From assembly GCA_013397115.1 (NCBI GenBank), contig VWZW01007179.1, positions 368,579 to 432,578 of the forward strand: DNA of 64,000 nucleotides, written 5' to 3'. The DNA is from Edolisoma coerulescens (lineage: Eukaryota > Chordata > Aves > Passeriformes > Campephagidae). How positions within the stretch are numbered: the stretch's first letter is position 1; each line of letters begins with the position of its first letter. Shown here piece by piece: positions 24,601-35,275 of this stretch. The position numbers and the translations under genes were made by a program. The notes below the pieces were generated by a model, which ran no database searches, was not told where the DNA came from, and saw only the letters and a list, made by a program, of their open reading frames with translations.

Positions 24601-25849
24601 TTTTTTCTCACAGGTCACACATGCAAGCAGGAAAATAAAAAAACAACCGAAGAAAACCAAAACCAGCAACCCAAACAACTTTCCCACTTCTGGTGAACTT
24701 TTCCTCTGAAAAGGTTGGGCTGTTGGGGAGCCACGATCCATGACAATCCACTTTACCTCAGCCTCTGCAGGGTGGATGGCCACGGATCATTACTCCAGGA
24801 TGGCACCAAGGCTGAGTCTGCAGCAAATGTAATGAGCCCAGGTTGGCCTGGGAAACTTCTCTGAAGGCAAAGCCAAAGCTCTCTGCTTGCAGAGCCTTGT
24901 GTATTTGTGATATTGTGTCCTGCTCCTGTTTGGAATAGCGTGGGGAATATCACAAGAGCCAAGCTGGCTCCTCCAGGAGATTGTTCATCCAGGAAGCATT
25001 CACCATGGCAAAATTATTTTAAGTTTCTGCATGGATTCCTTGGATTTGAACAAAAATCCTGCCATTACAGAGATCCTGTGAAGAGAGTGGTTCAATAACT
25101 CTCTGCAATGCCATTGTTGCCAGCGCCAGGGACTCCTCTTGAAATTACAGGTGCTGTCTGCTCATTTTTACTGCCAGTAGAAGGGGTTTTTGTGGGCATT
25201 TTCTTGAAAGAAACAGCTGTAAAATGTTTCTCCTTGCTGCAGCAGCACAATGTTTGCTGGAGCAGGTGGCAGTGTGAGTTAATATGTGATGGAAAGTTTC
25301 TTTCATTTAGCTGGGGACATGGGTTTGCTTTACATGAGCTTAAAAACCAGGAAAAAGAAGATTATTTTCTTAAAAGTAACAACATTTCCAAGCCTTGGAA
25401 CTCGATCCCTTTATACTTTTATGTGTTTCTTAACCATCCTTCTCCTGGAGTCACGTGGAAGCAGAACTCTGTCAGCTCTCACACGTTGAGGCACCGCAAA
25501 ACTGAGCTGGGGCAACTGGTCAGTGGCAGGGTGGAGAAGATGCTCAAGCATTAGGGAAGGTCAAAGCAGAGACAGGACAGTGGAGAGAATGTGGAAGGTC
25601 CATAACGTCAGCGTGCTGATACAGCAGGTTTCTGACACAATTCTTTGCAAAGGAGAACTCTCTCTGCTGCCCGCAGCAGACACAGAGACATAAAACGACT
25701 CACCCCGAGGCGTTGCCCACGTTGGAGACAAAACAGACTGGATCTCTGAGGCCTGAAGGTTTCAGGCTATTCCAGAGAAAAGGATGAAATACAGAAGCAA
25801 ACAGAAATGTTTTCTCCGCAGTAATTTAAAAAAAGAAAAATAGAATTTC

Positions 25850-26130
25850 CCGCTATCTCGAGCATTATAATCAGAGTATGGCTAAATCTAATACAGGAGT
25901 CAGTGTGCCACCACCAGCAATACTTCTTTTGCAATTGCCTCCAGCTATTGCTACTAGTGGTTCTGATTGCAATTTCCTTGTACCTTATGTCAATATTACT
26001 GGGTCACAAGCGAGGAAACAGGAAGCCTGATAATCAATTTCAGTAGCTGTACAGTCATTTAGCTTGGGAGTTTGGTGGTTGGAAAAAATTTAGACTTCAG
26101 CTCCAGTAATTGCAACCCTGAATTAAGACA
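25850..26130. promoter_or_regulatory. Candidate conserved non-coding element
   Basis: Unique AT-rich sequence (TTCCCGCTATCTCGAGCATT, CCTGATAATCAATTTCAGTA) with balanced complexity and no frame. It is one of the segments most likely to align across amniotes. Confidence 0.22.
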
Positions 26131-27399
26131 CAGAGATATCAATTTCATATGTGCTGTGCACATGCCCACGTGGCTGTAGAGCCAGGACACAGAAAACTCA
26201 CTTGTGCTAGCAGGAATATTCCTTACAGGAAAAAATTTCAGTGTATTTTAAGCTCAAGTATTGTCTTCCCTCTCCAAATTCAGCTTATGCTGTTGTCATG
26301 GTATAAATAGTTCAAATTCAGGCAGGCTTGGAAGCAAAGAAAAAAATTCATATGCATTCAGGTATATTAATTTTTCTCTCTGTCTGTTGTTAAGTAACAG
26401 GCTACAGCTTTATGATGCTGTGGCACAGACTTGACACGATTATTCATTTTCATTTTGGAAAATACCCACTAAATAAAAACTGAGCCTCCTCTCAAATAAA
26501 CATCTGTCAAACAAGGAGTGTTTCAGGTGAGAGGGCTTTGTTACAGAACCTCCTCTGCCAGTGAGTGCTGGTGGACCTGCTGGTGGTACCCTGGAGTCTG
26601 TCCCCAGCACTTGGGGGGGTCTGCTCCGTCCCATCACCCCCAGCAGCCCTGTGTGCCTTCTGCTGTCACCTGATGGGAGGGCACAGGGGAGAGAACAAGG
26701 TGCTGGGAGCTGAGATTGCAGAGGGGCAATTCACGTGGCTTGTCCCATCCATCCACAGCTGGGACACAATCCAGGTGAGGCCAAGCCAAAGGATGGTCCT
26801 TGAGGTGCACCTGTCCCACGGGGCAGAGATCGTCCCAAGGGTCTTTGTTAAACAACCCAGGAGACCACACCTGTGGAAAATACGTGTTTCCCACCCCAAA
26901 AATGAGGTTCCCAAGTGGGAGTTTTTCTAGAGAACAGCTTCACCTCTGCCACGCCAAGGTAAGTGTGCACTGGCAGAGGACAGACTCTTTGACATCAGTT
27001 CTTGGTGTGGCTGAGGTTGGAAGTCAGGCATGTCCCCCTCGAATCTGCTGCCCCTGGGGGCTCCTTGCCTTCTCTCTGCAGCCAGCCTGGATTTCAGCTC
27101 TCCCCCAGCTGCTCCCCCAGCAGGGGTGGGAAGCAGTGGGAGCAGGACCTCTCTTGGCCTCACCCACCATCCTGGCCTGGCGTGGGAACAGGCTGCTGCT
27201 GCCTTTGGGCTGTTTCTTCTCTGGCTGACAAGAAATCTGTCTCCTCTTCTCCCACCCCCAGCTAACCTGGCTGGCAGTGCCTGCCTGGCTGTGTGCTTTC
27301 CTCCCAGGACAGGCTTGTCTTGGTTTCATGCACTGGGAAGCAGAAAGAGCCAAGCTTCCTCTTGATTTCAGGATCAGAACCTAAAACAGATTAAAATGT

Positions 27400-27790
27400 T
27401 GCTGCTTGAATTTTAAAATGTTGTTTTTCATGACATGATTATGTGACCTACCTTTGTTTATTATAAAACTAATACCACAAGTTACAGTTCAATGAATTCA
27501 CATTTTATTTGAAAGTTTTGTCTGAAGTAGCCTAAAGCTCTTCAAGAAACAATTGCACAAAACCATATGAGAGCTGCTAATTTATAATCTGCAGCATCAC
27601 AGCACAACTGGCTTTTCATTTGGCTAAAAGGAAATGGTTACTTAGAACAACAAAGCAAACCATGTGTCCATAGTTTATATTAAATGCCCTTGGTATTTAT
27701 TAGGGATACACAATGTATCATCTCGAAAATATTTATTTTCCTGTAATTTCAACAGCAGCAAAACAAAATGGAAAGTAATACAATGTCATC
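27400..27790. promoter_or_regulatory. Candidate conserved non-coding element
   Basis: About 390 bases of AT-rich, repeat-free sequence, including TTGTTTATTATAAAACTAAT (forkhead-like TGTTTA) and AAATATTTATTTTCCTGTAA. It lies between GC-rich, CpG-poor stretches. Unproven. Confidence 0.25.
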
Positions 27791-30700
27791 CCTTTGCCAA
27801 ACTGTAGCAGATCTTGGGACAGTTTCCCGTTGAAAGAAAATTTGAGATCCCGAGTCTGGATATTAGCTTAGTGTGACTCGTTTGAGTGTGTACACCAGCC
27901 CCAGAACAGAGGTGCTCTCAAAGAACATACAAACATCTTTGCACCAGGAATCTCACCCCAGATGCCAACATCTGGTTCTGCTGTGTTCAGCCCTTGGGCT
28001 TTGGGGAACTTATTCCCTATTTGGACACATTTCCCATTGAATTCAGGAAGTATTTTGTCTGGCTGAAAGACAGAGCCAAAGAAACCTGTGGAAGCAAGCT
28101 GCTATTTTGTCTTGAGAAGACACCAAGTAACTGCTAGAAGGTATTTAATTTTCTCTGCAGTCCACATGGCCTTTAATCTGATTAATCTCTGGCCCTGGCA
28201 ATAGAAGATGAAGTTTTGATCCCTTGAACCCAATGGCAAAACTCTCATTCATTTCATGAGAGTAGGGATTCAAGCCATGTAGCCAGTCCCAGATGCTCCA
28301 ATGCAGAAAAATGTTATGGGCTGATTAGTGCTGAAGTGCCTCCCAGGGTTTGATAATTGCTCGTATAGCTCTCAGCCTCGGAAAAGCCTGAGACAGATTA
28401 ATCATGAAGCACAGCTCATTGCACCTGCTATTTTCCACATTCACTTTTATGGGAAGTGCTGCTTCTTTTCCCCAGTCTCAGAGAGGCCGTGCTGGAAGGA
28501 TGGGATGGCAGCAGAGGATGCTGGATGCAGTCAATACCAGCACAGTGTAGTGCCTCCAGCAAAGATGGGCAGCAGTTTTGTGGTGGGGTTAAATATATGT
28601 GGCATGAATCCTCCAAAAGCATTTTCAGCTGGAGCAGACCTTGCTTGAGACAGATGGCTAATGGTCAGCAGAGCCTTTGGGCCCAAGAGGGAAGTTGGTT
28701 CTATCCTAATTTTTTTCCCCGCACGAGGAGAACACAACAGCGTTTCACCATGTGGAAAGTGCAGCTTCAGGGGGGAGTTGGATCCAGAGATGGGGCTGCT
28801 GGGGCCAGTGCTAGGGCTGGCAAAAGGGTTTGATGGCTGTGGGACAGAGCAGTGCTCTTTACTGTGCAAAATTCAGGAAGCCCAGTTTGGTTTCGGTTGT
28901 TTTTTTAATTAGAACCACTGATACCAGCGTGGAAACTGAACAAACTTCCAAGCCTGTTAATTCTTTATTATGTCTCCAACAAAGACCCGAGAGGGAGCAG
29001 CTTTTGTGCAGAACATTCAGCCTGTGGAGCTGCAGCACTGAGTGAGCTGCCCTGAGCTGCACCATGTGGGCTGACAAGTCAAAGAGCATTTCTGTACCTT
29101 ACCTTCAGCCTGCTCAGAGCGAGACAAGGTGGTGGGTGCCCGATGCAAACGCTGATGATGGAGACCAGCAGCTCAATTTTGCAGTGCAAAACTTTTTTTT
29201 TCTGAAAAATTCTGCCAGAAGAACCACTCCCAAAAGATGAAAGGGGGCTCCTGTTGCTGGCATGGCAGGGTTCATTCCCTTCCACAAAGGGCAATGAACA
29301 CGCAGAGAAACACGACAAAAAGAAGCTTGGTTTGGGCTCACTGCAACTTCAAGTTTTCTTCTTCTGTCAGTGCTCTGCAAGGGCTATTTTCAGTTCCATA
29401 GTTATGGTGAGAAACATGGTGTATTTTGATTCCTAATTTAGCTTGTTTATCCTGAGAGATTCCAGGATCTTCATTTGAAAGATAAATTCAAACCTTCTTT
29501 TTCCCTTTGCAGCCCACATTCCATAACAAAAACATTGCATGCCATACTTCATTGCAGGGCTTGGAAGACCTTCATGACCATAAATTTAGGAACTCGCAGA
29601 ACACAATGGACTTTAGGATGGAAGCAAGCCAGTTGGCCTATCTGGTCAGGTCCATCCCTTCTGTTTGAATTAACAGCTGGATTTCACAGTGGGAGAAATC
29701 CGGCGGTTCTTTCTCAGGCAAAATTCTCACAGTTGGATTTGCCTCCAACCACTGTAGCAAGGGTGGGAGGGAGCACAACTCACTTTGTTATTTTATGTTA
29801 GCTCTCCGGGTAAAAAAGATTCCAGTGCAAGTTCCGTAGGACTTGGACCTACCCTGCTCTTTAATTTAATGACCCTAAGTGCAAAAAGAAAGACATTCTC
29901 AGTAAAACAGAGACAGAGACTAGGTTCTTTGTGCAGAGCAGTGCAGATGGTACCCATGTTGTGGAGAAAGCAATTAGAAGCTGATGCTGAGGCGAAATAA
30001 AGAGGTAGAACCATTTGTTGCTCTGAGAATTTTATCTAGGAGAGGAGGTGCTGGCACAGTTTTGCAGACTGTGTGAGGAGAGATGTTGGGTATAACGTGC
30101 AAAGGTCGGTTTCACACGTGCTATTTCCATTCCAAAGGTAATTATACCAAAGTTAATGGATTTGCAAGGATTTACACCCTCACAGCAGGGAGGAGAACAT
30201 GGCCCAGAAGAGACAGAGAGGGGAGAGGCCAGCTGGAATGAGCAGCACAGGATTTCCATGTCTTGACTTCGGGATCTGAAGGGCTGATTACAGACAGGGA
30301 TTTGTGTTACACTGCCAGAGCTGAAGGTTCAGGTCCCTGTGTGCTCAGGGGCATGTGGTCAAGGTTCCCTCTTTTCCCAGAGCCTGAGTGCAGCTGGACT
30401 CGGGGTATTGCTGCCCTCAATTCACAGCAGAGACTTGACACACAACCCCAAGAGCCCTTGAGATATCAGCACTGTACCACTGGAAGATCTACAGCAGAGC
30501 TTTTTTCCCCAAGGCTCATCCCTCCAAACCACTTCCCCTCCCAGTGTGTCCTCTCTGTTGGTAGAGACTGGGAAGGACTCACAAGATTTGGACCTGAACA
30601 GGCAAGTGGTAGCCAAAAGAGAAACCCTCTGTGACCAGAAAACAGTGCAGAAATCTTGATTTCTGAGGGAGAAACCAACCTGCTGAGGAATGTTGTGGCA

Positions 30701-31839
30701 GCTCAGGCCACAGGATGGAGCACAACAAAGCCAAGGCATGGGGAGAAGCAGCTCTGCAGTGTGGGTTGACCTTCAAACGCTCCTTGAGCACAGCTTCTCT
30801 TTATAAGAGGAGTTAATGGGTCTCAACTAATAAGATCTCTCTGATTGGCAGAAAAATAGGGGAACTCGGCTTTGCTGACAAAGAAAAGGTTTGTTTTCAG
30901 CTATCCTAGCCTGCATTAATGCTCCCATAATGTGCAGGAGGTTCTGCTGAGGGAGAGGTCCCTGTAAGTGAGGTCAGCTGCTGGCCTGCCCTGGGTGTTA
31001 TCTGGCCTCTCTTCACTGGGGGAGAAAAGAGTGCTGCATCCTTGCCCAAGTACTTTGAACTTCATTCTGAGGCTGATCATCATTTTGCTGTGCAAAAACC
31101 ACTTCTGTGACACCAATGGCAAAAGCCTAAGGAATGAAATGAGTAGAAGTGAAATCGCTGCATAATAACCTGGCGTGGCTCCATCAAAATCTCTGTTTTA
31201 TCCTGGGAAGCTTTCCTTTAGAAGGATAAATAAACAACCCCCCTCCAGGGTCCCTCAGTGAGGCCAAGCCTTGCCTCTCCCCAGGAAGAAACCTTTCATC
31301 TTTCCCTTGCAAAGGTATTTATGATCCTAAAGGGAGAGGTCTAAAGGCTCGTTCCCCCTCCCCGTGCCCCCAGCCCAGCGGGAAGGAGCTGCTGTCCCAC
31401 CCCCTCCTCCTGCCTCACCCCAGCCTTGGGACAGTGTCAGCCCCCGAGTGAGGCACCTCTGCTGGGCTGAGGAAACCCATGGCTCATTCTGGGGCTCTCT
31501 CTGCAGTCAGGAAGGTGCCACGAGATGAGGAATTGAGTCAGACACCTTTTCCCAGCCTGCCCAGCCTGCTGATTGTCTTGGAGGGTGCAGAGCCTTGCCC
31601 TGCACTGCTCTTCCCTGGCTTCAGCTCAGCTTTGAGCTCCATGCCAAAGGGGAGAATATTCACCTGCTTCAGCACAGGGCAAAGAGGGACGTTCCTGTGA
31701 GATTTTCTTTTTTTTTCTTTCATTACAGCTTTATGCAAGTGGCTGGCAGGCTGTGATGGAGCTGAAGAAATAGCTCTGGATTCAGAGAAGAAAGAAACCC
31801 AGACTTTCTCCCCCCTTCCCTGAGAAAAAGTAATTTACG

Positions 31840-32440
31840 TAAATTTATCCACGACCAGCACACAGCAATAGCTCACAACTTTGTTAATGGAAACCTGGTG
31901 ATCCATAACACTTGTGTGGGAGACATTTGCTCGGGGGTAATACAATATTAATGTTAATATCAATGATCGATCAGAGGATTTGCAAGAAAGGCATAAAGTA
32001 TTTAATTATAATTACATTGGGAATGGCTTTGTAATGGCTACGACATTTGAATAAGGTCACGTCTAGCCCTCACCCCTGTTATGTTGTTCTATATTAAATG
32101 CCATTCACTTTAACTGCTGGAAACCTTTCTGGAGTCGTCAGAATATAATATACTGGGTAAATTGAAATATGTCCCTTCATTTTTCGAAATATGATTGATA
32201 CCCTTTGCAAAACAAATGTTAACACCTATTTGTACACAAATTTCTTTGATTATATGTTAGGGAAACCAAAGTATGACAGTCTCTCCTAGCAGGCACTTTA
32301 CTGTGAGCAAAGGACATGGCTATTTGTGAATATTAATTCATCTTACAGAAAATGGCTTTGGATCTCTGCTGTAAATGCACTTGGGTGTATTTCTGCCTTT
32401 CCTAATGCATTAATTCTGCATTGATTAGTAGCCATAAACT
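31840..32440. promoter_or_regulatory. Candidate conserved non-coding element 3-5 kb downstream of FOXL3
   Basis: Dense AT-rich unique sequence with the palindromes ATATTAA-TG-TTAATAT (31945-31960) and GATCGATC just after it, then TTTAATTATAATTACATTGG. It has no coding frame and no repeat similarity. It is the nearest such block downstream of the gene. Confidence 0.3.
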
Positions 32441-34465
32441 GTATTTCCATCAGTCTCAGCAGCCCACGGTGTTCAGCTTACCCAGGTGTTGCTCAGGAGG
32501 AACTTTTGCTGTCACTGAGTTGTCTCTTTCTAACAGCACCAACCAAGAACACATAGCAACAACCATATTTGCACGTTTCACAGCAGAAAACATGTATTTC
32601 AAATATACTGCAGGTGTGTGCTATAACCATCAGCCCAACAGCAGCATTGCCATGTTTAAAACAACCAGGAAGAAGACCTGTGTGTCAAACACGAATATTT
32701 ATCTGTAGGCAGGATCCAGGAGGTGCACAAGTACCGACCCACGAGGAGGGCATGCAAACACTGAAGCACTACATGAGGACATGCTCTTCCCACACCTATT
32801 TACTACTGAGCATAAACACTGAAGGAGCAAATTCTCGTCCCTCTTCAAATGAGAATCCATCTGTCCAGTCCCCCCAGAGGTTTTCTTCTTTTTCTGCTAT
32901 CAGTGCAAACAGCAGATCAGTCAGGTCTGATAGTGGCCCAGAATAACTTGATCCACAGAGAATTGAAAGCTCCTATTTGAAGGCAGAATTCGGTCTCAAG
33001 AAATCATCCTTTCAAAGTTTGGAAGACATGCAGTGATGAAATTGACATGATTTTCCATTTTCTCTTTTCTGAAGAAGAAGCAAAGACTTTTGCATGCTGC
33101 AGAAATGCCTGGAGATAACAAGTTTTATAGTTTTCCAAAAAATGAGCATTTATTACCAATCAGTGTGAAATACCACTGATGGTAAATTTTAAGTATATGG
33201 CAGGAGTTTCAGCATCATGACAACATTCATCATGCATTTTTACAACATATAAGTGCAGTGATATTGCTCCCTTTCTCAATAACAATATATAAGAATATAT
33301 AGTATAAATGTACAGTATATATTAGACACAATGTAAAATAACTTAGTGAAATGTCAAAGCTTCTGCATAAAAATTCAAGTCATGCCTGAGCATACCTCTG
33401 TGCTGAATCTTATCTCATATACCTTCATTTACCTTTAGTTCCTGTTGCAAAGATAATTTTATCTCTGTGTTTAATTGCTTAAAACCATCAGAATTCTTGT
33501 CTTTTTTCCTTTCATCTGCAGTAGGTGAAGACTGTAGGAGCCAAGTCAAAGCCAGGATTTTGTGGAGCCTTTGCTAATGCTGTTTATGTTCTGGGAAGAA
33601 ATTCATTGTGAACAAGTTGTATAAAAGCAACTTCTTAAAACTTGTTACAGTTCATCATTGTCCATCAGGTTCTGTTCCAAAATCTCCCACTGCATGTCAA
33701 TGGTAATGAAGTGGCTTTCTCAGAAATGGAGCTCATGAGCTAACATTGATATCTGGAAATCATAAATCTCACCAGTTTAGCTGAAATCATATCAAGTGCC
33801 ACTTTGGTAATTGCTTGCAAGAAGGATCAGTAAAAATCTATTTAATGGGAATATACAACTTGTCTCAGAGCAGGTAGGTGGAATTTTAGCTTTGCTCAAC
33901 ACTCAACAGGGCTTTTTGCAGTGCCAGGTTTCCCTTCACACTTGCTAAATGAAATATGGTCAAGGACTTTTCCTGCAGCATCTCAGGAAGATTTCTGATA
34001 GTACAAGGGAAGAAGTGTTGGGGTTTTTTTAACCAAGGCATTAAGAGACTCTTTGACTGTCACATTACCTATCAAAGCCTACCAGAGCTCAGCATCCTTG
34101 CAATTAGGTCTCTTGGAATTATTTTGAATACAACTTCACTTCAACAATTTAAACAATTCTGCCCCGAATATAAACACAAATATACTTGAAATACTTATCA
34201 ATAACTATGTTTTCTAATGAACAATGAATTAAAGCTGCAAAACAGTTTGAAACATGATGTTAAAAGAAAAAATAAGGGAAGAGAGGGTGATTTTCTGTAA
34301 TTCTTTTTAAGAAACAAATTTCCACTCCCCCACCCCCCCACATTCCTAGCCAGTGTAAGTCGACAGAATTACACTGTTTTAGATCAGCTTAAGTTCTGAC
34401 CTATATACTCCAGTGGAGTTAATCCTAATTTCCACCACTGAAAGTGGGATCAAATTCACTTTGTC

Positions 34466-34471
34466 TTTAAT
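34466..34471 (-). terminator. Candidate FOXL3 poly(A) signal, ATTAAA
   Basis: The first recognisable poly(A) hexamer I found downstream of the FOXL3 stop on the minus strand is ATTAAA, about 320 bases past TGA. It would give a short 3' UTR. The downstream GU-rich element is only moderate, so a more distal site is possible. Confidence 0.25.
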
Positions 34472-34792
34472 AAAGCGGTGGATGATAAGCAAGTCTCTTC
34501 TCTGTCGGATTCTGCTTGCCCAAGGAAATTCTTTGTGGAGCTAAATGATGTCCAAGACAGTTTAGAAAATAAAGCTAGAATTTCATAAATTTCAGCGGGG
34601 TGAAAACCGATATTGGTAACTGTTATTTATGCTTTAATCTCAGCAAAGTTCTTTGGGTACAGACAGAGCATCAGCTGGTGAGTCTGTAACCCTTTCTTGG
34701 GAGGAAAGCAAGGAAGGAGGCTGCTGATTTTCAGTGACACAAGGCTGCTGAACACACTGTGACTCAGACTCTGCTACCACGAATAAATAACA

Positions 34793-35275
34793 TCACATTG
34801 TCCAGAGCTGGAGATTAATGTGCGGGGCCTCCAGCAGGTGATATTTATTTTCTTGCATGTTATATTGAGATCTCAGGACAGGCAAAGGGTCGGGGGCTGA
34901 AAGGATGTAATCGATGCTGAATTTGATTTCAGAATCCGATTTTGCTAAGGAGGAATTGCTTAGGCTCTGCCTGTTGGTCACACCGTTTGGAGCAAATCCA
35001 CAAGGCTCCAGAAGTTTTGGGCCCGGTTCAATTCTTTCATGTTTACTTTCAGAAGAGGAAATGTTGTTCAAAGCAGAGTCCACGGAAGAGATATTGGGGG
35101 ATGAAGGACTTTTCACTCTGCTTGGTCTCTGCTCCTTGTGTTCCCTTTTCACGTTCCTCCTCCTCCGTCTTCTCCTGTAATTCCCATTTTCAAAGAGATC
35201 CAGCATGGATTCGCATCCTGTTGCAAAGCTCCAATAGTTTCCTTTCCCCTTCTCATTCCCTTCTGTTCTGGGAAC
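34793..35275 (-). CDS. FOXL3: FOXL3 coding exon 3 (wings, basic tract, eh1 motif, C-terminus)
   Basis: This exon encodes residues 93-252, starting VPRTEGNEKGKGNYW and ending LQLWTM then TGA. It carries wing 1, the LDLFENGNY end of the domain, seven consecutive Arg, a Ser-rich linker (about 146-205), the eh1-type FSIDYIL and a conserved tail. The acceptor TACAG|GTT restores the frame at phase 0. The Met at 35206 is internal (residue 116), not a start. Confidence 0.94.
   Translation of the reverse strand, partial: VPRTEGNEKGKGNYWSFATGCESMLDLFENGNYRRRRRRRNVKREHKEQRPSRVKSPSSPNISSVDSALNNISSSESKHERIEPGPKLLEPCGFAPNGVTNRQSLSNSSLAKSDSEIKFSIDYILSAPDPLPVLRSQYNMQENKYHLLEAPHINLQLWTM

Larger units (their letters stand above)
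21658..34465. other. Intergenic, AT-rich domain downstream of FOXL3
   Basis: It has no recognisable gene or transposon. Long AT-rich unique stretches (22.6-24.3 kb, 25.8-26.5 kb, 27.4-27.8 kb, 31.8-34.4 kb) alternate with GC-richer ones. The near absence of repeats over 12 kb suggests constraint or simply low avian repeat load. Confidence 0.55.
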
